Position numbers and translations under genes: made by a program. 64,000 nt of DNA from Rhodobiaceae bacterium UBA7804. Lineage in GTDB: Bacteria; Pseudomonadota; Alphaproteobacteria; Parvibaculales; Parvibaculaceae. Numbering within the stretch: the stretch's first letter is position 1; the number at the start of each line of letters is the position of its first letter. The DNA lies in assembly GCA_002480495.1 (NCBI GenBank), contig DLCG01000009.1:280438-344437 (forward strand), read 5' to 3'. This document shows positions 1-7,806 of this stretch, piece by piece. The notes below the pieces were generated by a model, which did no database searches, was not told the DNA's origin, and worked only from the letters and a program-made list of their open reading frames with translations.

Positions 1-39
1 ACAGAATTGCTCATTCTGTTCAATCGGGGGGATTTCGGC

Positions 40-423
40 ATGGCTGTGCGCTTTTTTGGCAACGTTCTGACGTTCGCCGTTCTCTACGTCCTCTTTCTGA
101 TCCCGACATATGTCCTGCCCTGGGCAGGCTCCAACTCGCTGATGTTCGCCGCCGCCACTAGCGAGTTCGAAGGGCAGATTCCGCCGGCTTTCTGGGGACA
201 TTTGGGCGCACTCGGTGTGCTTGTGCTGCTCGCCTTCTCTCGTGGGCGCCTGATCGGCAAGTCCTGGCTTGCGGTCCTCCCCGTCATTGCGGGGCTCTTC
301 GACCTGATGCCCGGTCTCTCGATGGTTCCCTTCGTCCCGACTGCATTCCGCGTCGTGACGCTCATCCTGGGCGTGATGGGCGGCGCGAACGCGCTTGCCT
401 CCTCCCCCGAAACCCAACCCTGA
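40..423 (+). CDS. Small hydrophobic membrane protein, unknown function
   Basis: About 127 residues with roughly four hydrophobic stretches (near residues 5-25, 55-75, 82-100 and 105-122), so probably an integral inner-membrane protein. The ATG at 40 is chosen because a GGGGGGA ribosome-binding site lies 7 bases upstream; a TTG at 7 is also in frame. It precedes two lipoprotein genes on the same strand, as in the envelope clusters of conjugative elements, but I recognise no family. Confidence 0.6.
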   Translation: MAVRFFGNVLTFAVLYVLFLIPTYVLPWAGSNSLMFAAATSEFEGQIPPAFWGHLGALGVLVLLAFSRGRLIGKSWLAVLPVIAGLFDLMPGLSMVPFVPTAFRVVTLILGVMGGANALASSPETQP

Positions 424-512
424 AAGATCGTCTCCCGTTCGGTGCCGGCAGTTTGTGCACGAGCGGAAGCCCGCACGTCAGGGGACGGACTTTCCAACAC
501 TGGAGCATGGCT

Positions 513-887
513 ATGCGCAATATCAAGCGAACCGGATGTCTCCTCGTCCTGGGCATCCTCCTCACCGGTTGCGAGACGACTGGCATGGGAGGGTCTCTCG
601 GCAGCGGGATCGGTCAGGGGCTGATTGAGGGGATCCTGATGGGGCCGAGCGGGACGTATGGCACCGGCTCGAGCGCACCGGCCCCTGCGAGGCAGACGAG
701 CGTCAGTTCGGGGGGGTCGGGCGGGAGCTATCTCGACCGGATGGCCGCGCAGTCTCAGCAACGCCTGCTGAGTACCGCGCCCTGCGATCCAGTGGCGCGC
801 GCGCATTGGCGCGAACGCATACGCGCGAACTCTCAAGGGATCGATGTCGGGGATCTCTACAAGACCCCGCCTCACTGCAGAAACTGA
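513..887 (+). CDS. Small lipoprotein
   Basis: A 124-residue protein with a short signal peptide and a clear lipobox, LLTGC, with the lipidated Cys at residue 20, so it should be membrane anchored on the periplasmic side. The start at 513 has GGAG seven bases upstream; the ATG at 507 is too close to that site. The mature part is Gly/Ser-rich, then a short conserved-looking C-terminus with two Cys. Its signal peptide closely resembles that of the next gene (both end LLTGCET), suggesting a duplicated leader or related roles. No family recognised. Confidence 0.65.
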   Translation: MRNIKRTGCLLVLGILLTGCETTGMGGSLGSGIGQGLIEGILMGPSGTYGTGSSAPAPARQTSVSSGGSGGSYLDRMAAQSQQRLLSTAPCDPVARAHWRERIRANSQGIDVGDLYKTPPHCRN

Positions 888-953
888 TCCAGAACGGCCC
901 TGCCGGCAGTGCTTCACATGCCGGTGTGAGGCCCAAAGCCAAGGAGCGAACGC

Positions 954-2243
954 ATGCGTTACCTCAAGCTGATTGGCAGCCTGTTTCTCGTGAGCCTCCT
1001 CACCGGTTGCGAAACGGCCCAGATGGACCGGTATCTCACCCCAGAACTCGGCGATGCACTCGGCACGGCCATTGGCGGCGTGATCGGCGCGAAGATTGGA
1101 GGGACCACCTATAACGGCCCGATAGCCATACCGCTTCCCAGCCACGGCGGTTCCAGCTCTCCCTCATCGGCAGGGTATGGCGGTGTGGGAACGGGCTCTG
1201 TGCCGGGCGGCGTCCCCAACACACCCGAGTGCCGGCAGTTCTGGGACATGGTCTATGGTTCCTGCTCATCATCAAGGGCGATGTACGGAACCTGCAACGT
1301 TCCCCTTTTGCAGCAAAAAGCGGCCGCCTGTAATGCATCCGGCAGCAGGCAAATGGCCGGCTGTCCGGCCGGTTACTTCCACAACGGACGGACATGCGCA
1401 CCGCTCCCGGCGGGCGCCACGCAATGCACCGTGGGTGGTTACTGTCCGCAGGGAACGCAGTGCCGTCCCAATGGCGGCTGCGAGGCGACCCGGAGCGCGA
1501 TGGAAGACATCGAGGATTTCCGGAAGAAGCTCGAAAAGGACAACGCGGACAGCGCGAAGAAACAGGAAGTACTGCAGCGCGTGGACAAGGAACTCGAAGC
1601 CCACCGCGCCTCGAACGGGACCGCGTCTACGGGACCGCAAACGAGCATCGCGGCGAGCGACAGCGCAGCCAGCTCCCGCAGTGCTCCGTCTGCCGCGGGC
1701 GCATCCGGGACAGTCGCTTCCAACGCGCCGGATGCCACTCCCGAGGCCCAACACGAGCCCTTTACGGGTGAGATGACCCATCCCGTGTACAAGAAAGCCC
1801 CGTCCATCAACAATGGGCAGGGCACGCCATCGCCCTCCAGCGGCAACGCCGCTGCCTCGAGCGGGAAGACAACCTCCTTCGTGCAGGACTGGCTCGACGG
1901 CAAGCCGGTTGATCCGGTGAAGCTCTCACCGGAGCAGCGCCGCAAATATTATGAGCAGAAGGCGAAGGACGAAGCGGCCGCCAGGGCGCAGGCTTCGCGC
2001 AAGACACAGGCCGCCGATCGCGCATACCGAGAGACCTTCGGAGGAGCAGGCCCGAACGGCACGGCAGGCACGGAGCCTGACGCATCCGGCACATCCTCTG
2101 GACCATCGGCCGGGAAGCCGGCGGAGGACTCAGAGGACTCCCCCAGCCTTCTCGAGAAGACCTCCAATACCTGGCTTCGGCCGGATGAGGATTTTACCCC
2201 GCCGATCGAGGCCCAAGGCTCCGAGCCCAAGACCTACAAATAG
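954..2243 (+). CDS. Large Cys-rich lipoprotein with coiled coil
   Basis: A 429-residue protein starting at an ATG with AAGGAG nine bases upstream. It has a signal peptide with lipobox LLTGC (Cys 19), then a glycine-zipper-like segment (GGVIGAKIGG, near 43-52). Residues ~85-175 are rich in Cys and probably disulfide bonded, followed by a charged coiled-coil stretch (~180-220) and a low-complexity Ser/Ala/Pro tail. It is probably anchored to a membrane and extended into the periplasm. It follows the small lipoprotein by 66 bases and ends just before a terminator. A role in the transfer apparatus is possible but not shown by the sequence. Confidence 0.65.
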   Translation: MRYLKLIGSLFLVSLLTGCETAQMDRYLTPELGDALGTAIGGVIGAKIGGTTYNGPIAIPLPSHGGSSSPSSAGYGGVGTGSVPGGVPNTPECRQFWDMVYGSCSSSRAMYGTCNVPLLQQKAAACNASGSRQMAGCPAGYFHNGRTCAPLPAGATQCTVGGYCPQGTQCRPNGGCEATRSAMEDIEDFRKKLEKDNADSAKKQEVLQRVDKELEAHRASNGTASTGPQTSIAASDSAASSRSAPSAAGASGTVASNAPDATPEAQHEPFTGEMTHPVYKKAPSINNGQGTPSPSSGNAAASSGKTTSFVQDWLDGKPVDPVKLSPEQRRKYYEQKAKDEAAARAQASRKTQAADRAYRETFGGAGPNGTAGTEPDASGTSSGPSAGKPAEDSEDSPSLLEKTSNTWLRPDEDFTPPIEAQGSEPKTYK

Positions 2244-2265
2244 GCGCCATCGCCCTGACATAGAA

Positions 2266-2291
2266 AAGCACCCCGCCAAGGCGGGGTGCTT
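2266..2291. terminator. Bidirectional terminator hairpin
   Basis: A perfect 12-bp stem (AAGCACCCCGCC pairing with GGCGGGGTGCTT) with a 2-base AA spacer lies between the convergent lipoprotein and DUF3768 genes. Its position at the meeting point of two transcription units suggests it ends both. Confidence 0.8.
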
Positions 2292-2311
2292 CGCAGAGTC
2301 CGGTGCTCATC

Positions 2312-2647
2312 TCAATACTCATCAGCCAGCATGATCGTCAGCACCCTTGTGGTGACCTCCGGATCGGCTGGATCGGGCGAGCCCGCCTCCATGGAACGGT
2401 CGTAATAGTCGATCTTCCAGAAGATCGCGTTCTCGCCGATCCTCACCGACCCGAAATCATGCTCGCCATGCGGGTCATTGTCGGGGGTGAAATCGTCGAA
2501 CGCCTTCACCGCGTCAATCACCTTCTGAATGACCTCTTGCGGCAGGGCCTGGATGCCCTGGGTCATCAAAACCCTTCCGTCCTGCCCTTTTTGCCGGAGA
2601 TCGTCATTCAGGCGGCGAATGACCAGCACATCTTCTCTCATGCCCAT
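2312..2647 (-). CDS. DUF3768 family protein
   Basis: A 111-residue protein. The DNDPHGEHDFG segment, FWKIDYYDR and the C-terminal VTTRVLTIMLA are hallmarks of DUF3768, a small family of unknown function common on alphaproteobacterial plasmids and islands. The start is the ATG at 2647 with GGAG eight bases upstream; a longer frame to 2716 adds an unrelated N-terminus. It is the last gene of the XRE / RuvC-like / DUF3768 minus-strand unit. Confidence 0.75.
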   Translation of the reverse strand: MGMREDVLVIRRLNDDLRQKGQDGRVLMTQGIQALPQEVIQKVIDAVKAFDDFTPDNDPHGEHDFGSVRIGENAIFWKIDYYDRSMEAGSPDPADPEVTTRVLTIMLADEY

Positions 2648-2709
2648 GATGAGGCTCCTTCTCTGTCGGCCGGGCCCCAGGATTGGGGCGCAGCCGTCAA
2701 AGACAGGCG

Positions 2710-3234
2710 TCAGCAAGGTGGCTGTGGGTCTCCGTCTGGTGAGAAGTAAGTGAGCGCGAGGGCTGCCGCCTGGAAGAGACCGAGGCGCCTATGCTCGGAG
2801 CTCCAGAGCTTCCGTCGCGGCGGCACGATATGGCGGAGCGGCGCCACCTGGAGCGCGACTGCTTCCGCGACCTCCTGCCTTGTCCGGGCTCTCGCAGGCC
2901 CGAAACAGGCCCCGACCGCCGAGCGTGGGTAGATCCTCACCGCGACCTCATGCTCTTCCGCCACGCGGATCATCGAGCGGTAGAGGATTCTCACACGTTC
3001 GCTGCGGCGCGACCGGCCGCAATGAACATCCTCCAGAACGAGGACCGCAGGAGAGTGCCGGCGGAGGAGGACCTCCATGCGAAGAAGACAGCCTGCATTC
3101 TTGTCCCCATTCACATCGACCATGCCCCAACTCGCGAGGTGGCCCGGGCGGTCGAAGAGCACCCAGCAGAAACCGCGCGACGTCGGATGGATGGCGAAGA
3201 CAAGCTCGAACCGCCGGTGGGACCTCCCGCTCAT
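2710..3234 (-). CDS. RuvC/RNase H-fold nuclease-like protein
   Basis: A 174-residue protein. The N-terminal strand FAIHPTSRGFCW sits where RuvC-like resolvases have an Asp followed by a Gly-rich turn, VLVLEDV fits the second acidic strand, and the C-terminal LFQAAALALTYF helix fits the last conserved region. The first catalytic Asp appears to be His, so activity is uncertain; this His version recurs, as far as I recall, in element-borne relatives. It lies 12 bases after the XRE gene and before DUF3768, so it is co-transcribed with them. It may process branched DNA during maintenance or transfer of the element. Confidence 0.6.
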   Translation of the reverse strand: MSGRSHRRFELVFAIHPTSRGFCWVLFDRPGHLASWGMVDVNGDKNAGCLLRMEVLLRRHSPAVLVLEDVHCGRSRRSERVRILYRSMIRVAEEHEVAVRIYPRSAVGACFGPARARTRQEVAEAVALQVAPLRHIVPPRRKLWSSEHRRLGLFQAAALALTYFSPDGDPQPPC

Positions 3235-3246
3235 AAGCCTCGGGCG

Positions 3247-3582
3247 CTAACTGCGCCGGATGATATAGGCCAGTAATGCGAGAGCCTCTTGCGACTTCGG
3301 GTCCGTCCGTCCCTCAAGCTCCCGGTAGAGCACCTTTGCGCGGTCAGCCACTTCGATTTCCGCACGCCGGTAGAGACCGGGAAAGATGTCGCCGGAGCCG
3401 CTCTCGAAAAGCGCCTCGATCTTGAGCGCCGTCATGAGATTGGGAAGCCGCCCCATGGACTCGAAGCGCGAAACGGAGCTCGCCGAATCCCATCCCAGGA
3501 GATAGGCGAGCTGGCGCTGCGAAAGCCCCCATCTCTTGCGGTAGGTTGCGAGGTAGTTGTGCGAAAAGAACGACATACTCAT
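3247..3582 (-). CDS. XRE-type helix-turn-helix regulator
   Basis: A 111-residue protein with an N-terminal Cro/C1-type helix-turn-helix (GLSQRQLAYLLGWDSASSVSR, residues ~19-39) and a helical C-terminus that probably dimerises. It heads the minus-strand unit with the RuvC-like and DUF3768 genes. A palindromic site (TTTGCCG-N4-GGCACAA) lies about 70 bases upstream, and the same site precedes three other backbone genes, which makes this protein the natural candidate for the element's own regulator. An ATG at 3576 is an alternative start. Confidence 0.75.
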   Translation of the reverse strand: MSMSFFSHNYLATYRKRWGLSQRQLAYLLGWDSASSVSRFESMGRLPNLMTALKIEALFESGSGDIFPGLYRRAEIEVADRAKVLYRELEGRTDPKSQEALALLAYIIRRS

Positions 3583-3654
3583 AGCTGCATCTCAGCGGCC
3601 GTGACTGTCGCTCTGCATTTTCTCGTACCGGCGAAAACGCGGTAGGCCCAAAAA

Positions 3655-3672
3655 TTTGCCGGATGGGCACAA
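3655..3672 (-). promoter_or_regulatory. Element operator/promoter site, copy 1 (XRE operon)
   Basis: TTTGCCGGATGGGCACAA, containing the TGCC-N5-GGCA palindrome. On the coding strand of the XRE gene it reads TTGTGCC, like a -35 box, with CCTAC in -10 position. It is flanked at longer range by a 9-bp inverted repeat, CTGCATTTT at 3612 and AAAATGCAG at 3671. Confidence 0.6.
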
Positions 3673-3704
3673 AATGCAGTCTTGATGAAGTCGCATTGTA
3701 ACAT

Positions 3705-5042
3705 CTATCTGCCGTCCAGGCGTGGCGCCGCATTCCCTTCCGGAAGGGCAACGCCCAACCGCTTCACAAGGAGATCTACCTTCGGCCGCTCCGAGACGGG
3801 AACGACATAGATGCCATTGCTCTTCTGCGTCTTCAGCCGAAGATGCTTTCTGAGCACGGTGCCGATCGTCTTATTCGAGAGCGTGCGGTCATAATCCTCA
3901 CCGAACCGCGCGTTGAACCCATCGGCGATCTCGCGGACGGAAATGCTCGGCCGGTCGCTTGCCGTGAAAGCTTCCGCCACGATCTGCAGGACTTGCGCCG
4001 GGAGCGTTTGCCCCCTTTCGTTGACGAGATCCTCCTGCAGTTGGAGAAGCGTCTTCCCTATCGATTTCCTCGTTTCGGCATCATCGATGAGACTCAGAAG
4101 CGACAAGGCGGTCTGGTTGAGCCGCGGTTCGATCTCCGCAATCACGACGCCTGGATCGACCTTGACGGCATTTCTGTAAGTCAGTCGGAAATGGAGAAGC
4201 CGGTTGCGCAACACGGCTGCTTCTTCCTTGAGGCTGTTCGGGAGATGGACCGGAATGTCGCCACGCAAGCCTCTCTGCCCCGTCTCCTCGGTGAGAAAGC
4301 GGCTCTCCAGTGCCCGATCGTCGAAAGAATGCCGCATGCCGACGATCTTGGGGCCGAAGACATGAAAGGCCTGCGGGTTGAACTCCTTCGCACGGGTGAC
4401 GATCGTCCGGAGAACCGGTAGGCCTTTGACGTTCCCATTGTTCAATATCTTGACGATATCCGCCTTGGCGTCCGAGAAGCGCAGATCCGCTTCGTCGAGA
4501 ATGAGCGTGCCGCCGAAACTGTCAAGCGTGTGGAAGATGGGCGAGACCGTCGACGCCCCGCTTGCAAAGAAGGACTTGTAGCAGAGCGAGCCGATCGTCA
4601 TCAGCCCGCGCGTCTTGCCGGTCCCGTAGTCGCCGCGGAATCTCAGATAAGGCACTTCGTTGAAGGCGTCGTAGACCCAGGTGAGAAGGACGTAATAAGA
4701 CGCGATCGTCTCGAACTCAGGCGAGAGATCGGTGTAGCGATGCAGAAAGGCCCGAACGTCCTCGCGGAGCCGGTCCTTCCCGCCGTGATCCGTCACGTCG
4801 GAGGGAAGCAGGACACATTCATTGGCAATGAGGTTGTTGTGCGCCGAATACGGCACCAGCCTCTCCCCTGCCCGCGTCAGGAATTCGTCCTCGTATCGCC
4901 AATCCCCGTTCGCTTCGGCAATGACGAGCGAAGTGCGCTTCTCCCCGGCACGGTAGACAAGCTCGACAATCGTGCCGTCCTCCAGCACACGCGACACGGT
5001 AGGCGTCGGCTCCGGCTTTTCCTTTCTGGATTGCTTCTTCAT
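3705..5042 (-). CDS. P-loop ATPase of the mobile element (helicase-like)
   Basis: A 445-residue protein with Walker A GDYGTGKT (residues 137-144) and Walker B ILDEAD (181-186), followed by a helical C-terminal region that includes a winged-helix-like stretch. The overall plan resembles DNA-dependent ATPases found on plasmids and integrative elements, but I cannot assign a named family. The ATG at 5042 (MKKQSRK) is chosen because the protein-like sequence begins there; the ribosome-binding site is weak. It has the shared element operator about 45 bases upstream, so it is probably co-regulated with the XRE operon, ParB and the VirD4-like gene. Confidence 0.65.
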   Translation of the reverse strand: MKKQSRKEKPEPTPTVSRVLEDGTIVELVYRAGEKRTSLVIAEANGDWRYEDEFLTRAGERLVPYSAHNNLIANECVLLPSDVTDHGGKDRLREDVRAFLHRYTDLSPEFETIASYYVLLTWVYDAFNEVPYLRFRGDYGTGKTRGLMTIGSLCYKSFFASGASTVSPIFHTLDSFGGTLILDEADLRFSDAKADIVKILNNGNVKGLPVLRTIVTRAKEFNPQAFHVFGPKIVGMRHSFDDRALESRFLTEETGQRGLRGDIPVHLPNSLKEEAAVLRNRLLHFRLTYRNAVKVDPGVVIAEIEPRLNQTALSLLSLIDDAETRKSIGKTLLQLQEDLVNERGQTLPAQVLQIVAEAFTASDRPSISVREIADGFNARFGEDYDRTLSNKTIGTVLRKHLRLKTQKSNGIYVVPVSERPKVDLLVKRLGVALPEGNAAPRLDGR

Positions 5043-5086
5043 CCCGACATCGTACCCGGCGCGCCGGAACGCAATAGGTGCCGGGA

Positions 5087-5104
5087 TTTGCCGGTCAGGC
5101 ATAT
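5087..5104 (-). promoter_or_regulatory. Element operator/promoter site, copy 2 (ATPase gene)
   Basis: TTTGCCGGTCAGGCATAT, a variant of the element motif keeping TGCC-N5-GGCA. The ten bases to its left also match copy 3 closely (TAGGTGCCGG here, TAGGCACCGG there). It has the same orientation relative to the gene it precedes as the other copies. Confidence 0.6.
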
Positions 5105-5224
5105 GAGATACACACAGTCACGATTCGCGCGGGCGCCCACCGCACGGTAGAGTCTGACTCGCAGCTCAGGATTCCAGGCGCGATTGCGGGCACCCCGCCC
5201 GATCGAAGAACCGCGGACGGGGAG

Positions 5225-5245
5225 TTTGGGGACATCGGGGACGTT
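5225..5245 (+). repeat. Left G-rich motif, inverted relative to the cassette ends
   Basis: Reads TTTGGGGACATCGGGGACG. The reverse complement of the motif after each recombinase tail is TTGGGGACGTTGGGGACTT, so both carry two GGGGAC units separated by three bases. This is the expected look of a terminal inverted repeat, but it could also be a general binding site. Confidence 0.45.
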
Positions 5246-5384
5246 CCCATACGGAGCGCGGCAGCCATCGAATATGCCGGACTGACAAATCGCGGTGCCT
5301 AGGGCGGTGCGGTGCGGCGGCTATCATGAGATGGCGGAGGGTTGAAACGGGGACGTTCCCTGTCTGCCCATCCGCCCCCTCATC

Positions 5385-5582
5385 ATGACGCAAAACCGGA
5401 ACAATCAGCCACGCCGCTCCTTCATCGCCGACCTCTGTGTGCATATGTCCGAGGAAGAGATCGCGGCGGCCGAGGATCGCTTCCGCCGCTATGTCGAGAT
5501 CGTCCGGCGGATTCACGAGTATGTCGAAGAGCAATCGGCGGATGCAGAGCATCCCGCCGGCAACGCTGCCGACAGCCCTTGA
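5385..5582 (+). CDS. Small helical protein next to the recombinase; directionality-factor candidate
   Basis: A 65-residue protein ending 18 bases before the recombinase start. Its core, AAEDRFRRYV, is charged and helical. A diverged copy of the same core occurs in the small gene at 11,130, just before the third tail repeat, so the protein travels with this system. Small proteins encoded beside large serine recombinases often set the direction of recombination. That role is inferred from position and size only; no family is recognised. Confidence 0.55.
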   Translation: MTQNRNNQPRRSFIADLCVHMSEEEIAAAEDRFRRYVEIVRRIHEYVEEQSADAEHPAGNAADSP

Positions 5583-5600
5583 GGATCAATCCTATGTCTT

Positions 5601-7181
5601 ATGAAAAAGTACGTTGCCTACATACGAGTCTCGACACAGAAGCAAGGACAGACAGGTGTCTCCCTGCAGGAGCAGCGTGCGGCTATCGAACGCTATGCTG
5701 AGATCAACCGGCTCCAGATCGAAACCTGGTATGAGGAGCGCGAGACGGCTGCAAAGCGCGGCCGCCCGATCTTCACCCAGATGCTCGAGCAGGTGGAACG
5801 CAGCTCGATATCGGGGATCATCCTCCACAAGATCGACCGCGGCGCCCGTAACCTCCGGGATTGGGCGGACCTTGGAGGTCTGGTCGACAAAGGCATCGAG
5901 GTTCATTCGGCAAATGAAAGCCTCGACCTACACTCGCGGGGCGGCAGGCTGTCTGCGGACATCCAGGCGGTTGTCGCCGCCGATTACATCCGGAATCTTC
6001 GAGAAGAGACGCTCAAGGGCTTCTACGGCCGCCTGAGACAAGGGCTCTACCCGTTGGCGGCACCCTACGGCTATCTCGACCAGGGACGCGGCAAGGCCAA
6101 GATACCGGATCCGAAAACCGCTCCCTTCATCCGCCACGCCTTCGAACTCTACGCAAGCGGCAGATACACACTTCGGGCATTGCGGGAAGAACTTCACAAA
6201 CTCGGTCTGCGCAATCGGGGCGGCAAGAAGATCTCCCTCGACTGGCTGTCACGAACGCTCAACAACCCCTTTTATGCTGGCATCATCAAGCTCAAGACGA
6301 CAGATGAGACGTTTCGAGGCATCCACGAGCCCCTGGTCACAAAGGATCTATACGACAGGGTTCAGGATATTCTGAACGGTCGCAAGAACATCAAAACCTT
6401 TCGTCACGACTTTCTCTACAGATGCCTCCTGACCTGCGGTGACTGTGGCTATTCCCTTATCGGTGAACGTCAGAAAGGACACATCTACTACCGCTGCCAC
6501 GAGAGAGCCTGTCCGACAAAGAGCATCCGACAGGAACTGGTGGATGTGCAGATCGGACGCGTACTGAAGCGTGTGCAGCTCAGTCCCGAAGAGATGGATC
6601 AGGTAGTCAAACACTTCGACGCCTTCGATCATCACTGGGAGGAACGGCAGACAACGATGATTGCTGCGGCGGAACTCCGCCTCAGCAATATGACGGAGCG
6701 CATGGATCGGCTAACGGATGCGCTGATTGACGGCCTGATTTCGAAAGACACGTTCGAGCGCCGCCGAGCGAGTATTCTTGAGAACCAGGTGGCCACGGAG
6801 CAGAGTCTCGCGTCCTTACGGGCTGGAGATCGCTCAATTCTCGAACGGCTGGAAAAATTCCTCGAACTTCTGAAAACGGCTCAACGGAGCTATCTGGCCG
6901 GAAATGCCGATCACAAGCGCATCCTGCTCCAGGAGGTCACCTCGAACCGCCTCGTATCCGGAAAAAACGTTGCAGTTGAGCTGTTTCCGCCGTTCGACCT
7001 GATCGCAAATCGCGAAAAAAGTGACTGGTGCTGCCTTTCTCGGAACAAACCTCGAACTTTTTCTAAAAAGACGAGTGTTCTCGGTAAGCAGCTCATCAAC
7101 ATTGTTGTACCAGATCTTAAAGCAGAAGAAGCAGCGTACACGGAACGACTGCGGAAGATGCTTACGGATATGGAGGAGTAA
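5601..7181 (+). CDS. Large serine recombinase
   Basis: A 526-residue site-specific recombinase. The N-terminal resolvase domain begins with YIRVST, giving catalytic Ser 11. A recombinase domain follows (~150-260), then a zinc ribbon (CGDCGY ... CHERAC, ~290-325) and a coiled-coil C-terminal region, the standard order for enzymes that insert or excise circular DNA. The gene is intact. Its last ~50 codons lie inside the repeat that recurs downstream, so the C-terminus (RTFSKKTSVLGKQLI onward) is the exchangeable part. GAGG at 5581 is a distant ribosome-binding site, and translation may be coupled to the small gene before it. Confidence 0.93.
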   Translation: MKKYVAYIRVSTQKQGQTGVSLQEQRAAIERYAEINRLQIETWYEERETAAKRGRPIFTQMLEQVERSSISGIILHKIDRGARNLRDWADLGGLVDKGIEVHSANESLDLHSRGGRLSADIQAVVAADYIRNLREETLKGFYGRLRQGLYPLAAPYGYLDQGRGKAKIPDPKTAPFIRHAFELYASGRYTLRALREELHKLGLRNRGGKKISLDWLSRTLNNPFYAGIIKLKTTDETFRGIHEPLVTKDLYDRVQDILNGRKNIKTFRHDFLYRCLLTCGDCGYSLIGERQKGHIYYRCHERACPTKSIRQELVDVQIGRVLKRVQLSPEEMDQVVKHFDAFDHHWEERQTTMIAAAELRLSNMTERMDRLTDALIDGLISKDTFERRRASILENQVATEQSLASLRAGDRSILERLEKFLELLKTAQRSYLAGNADHKRILLQEVTSNRLVSGKNVAVELFPPFDLIANREKSDWCCLSRNKPRTFSKKTSVLGKQLINIVVPDLKAEEAAYTERLRKMLTDMEE

Positions 7182-7203
7182 GTCCCCAACGTCCCCAGGT
7201 CCC
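7030..7203 (+). repeat. Recombinase-tail repeat R0 (in the intact gene)
   Basis: The 3' end of the recombinase gene plus the motif after its stop codon (7181-7203, two GTCCCC units then GGTCCC). It holds the imperfect dyad at 7039-7084, with arms CTCGAAC-TTTT and AAAAAGACGAG. The same block recurs at 8,281, 11,542 and 12,920. R0 has slightly more differences in the dyad loop (TTCTAAAAAG against TTCCGAAAAG). Confidence 0.85.
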
Positions 7204-7357
7204 TCCTAAAATCCACACACCACTCGGGCAAGCATGCAATGGATATGAATGTATGTTATGGTGTAGGTGTGTTGGGTACCTTACGGTATACGTCCCACGC
7301 CTCACGGCATACGTCCCATCCAGGAGAAGGGAGAAGCATCAAGCGCCCAATACACAC

Positions 7358-7383
7358 AAGAGCAACTCTTCGGAGTTGCTCTT
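7358..7383 (+). terminator. Terminator after the recombinase
   Basis: An 11-bp stem (AAGAGCAACTC / GAGTTGCTCTT) with a TTCG tetraloop, followed by TTTCTTT. It probably ends the recombinase transcript and, read from the other strand, may also serve the VOC gene. Confidence 0.85.
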
Positions 7384-7439
7384 TTCTTTGCACATGAACA
7401 TGTCGCGTAACTCGGAATCACAACCTAAAACAAAAGTGT

Positions 7440-7799
7440 TCAGAAATCTTCGACCAGTGCCATTTCGTTGCCTTCGCTATCGTGAAAGTATGCAATTCTC
7501 CCCCACGGAAACTCAGTGATATTTTGTTCATCAACACGTAGGGATTTTGGCTTATCAATCCCAGAGGTGAACTGCACACCCTGTTCAGTAAGTGCACGGA
7601 CTCTACTCTTTATGTCATCAACGTAGAACTCCACACCGTGCGTTACACCACCATCAACGTATAAGTGAATCTCCGCATCACCAACAGTAATAGCAGCCCA
7701 GTCAGTTTCATATACGCGACATGGCAATCCGAGTGCTTCGGTGTAAAAAGCCACTGCACGTTGTAAATCAGACACGTGTACGTCGATAATGAGTTTCAT
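7440..7799 (-). CDS. VOC-superfamily (glyoxalase/bleomycin-resistance-like) protein
   Basis: A 119-residue protein with the two-module VOC fold: LIIDVHVSDLQRAVAFYTEALG at the start, HGVEFYVDDI in the middle and RIAYFHDSEGNEMALVE at the end. The family includes glyoxalases, dioxygenases and drug-binding proteins; the substrate cannot be read here. It is the second gene of a two-gene minus-strand unit, with its start overlapping or just after the stop of the MazG-like gene, so translation is probably coupled. An ATG at 7814 would add five residues. AT-rich coding unlike the backbone marks it as transferred cargo. Confidence 0.8.
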   Translation of the reverse strand: MKLIIDVHVSDLQRAVAFYTEALGLPCRVYETDWAAITVGDAEIHLYVDGGVTHGVEFYVDDIKSRVRALTEQGVQFTSGIDKPKSLRVDEQNITEFPWGRIAYFHDSEGNEMALVEDF

Positions 7800-7806
7800 A
7801 CGTGAC

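Larger units (their letters stand above)
5043..5384. other. Gene-free junction: operator copy 2, then G-rich repeats
   Basis: About 340 bases without a convincing gene. It holds the second element operator (5087-5104) close to the ATPase start, then a GGGGAC pair at 5228-5242 and GGGGACGTTCCC at 5349-5360. The GGGGAC pair is the inverted counterpart of the GTCCCC pairs found after each recombinase tail downstream, so the junction between backbone and cassette array probably lies here. Confidence 0.55.

Noticed and set aside
84..1145. 353-codon minus-strand frame over the lipoprotein genes
   Set aside because: Overlaps two genes with lipoboxes and ribosome-binding sites; its own sequence is Arg/Pro/Ala-rich without motifs.
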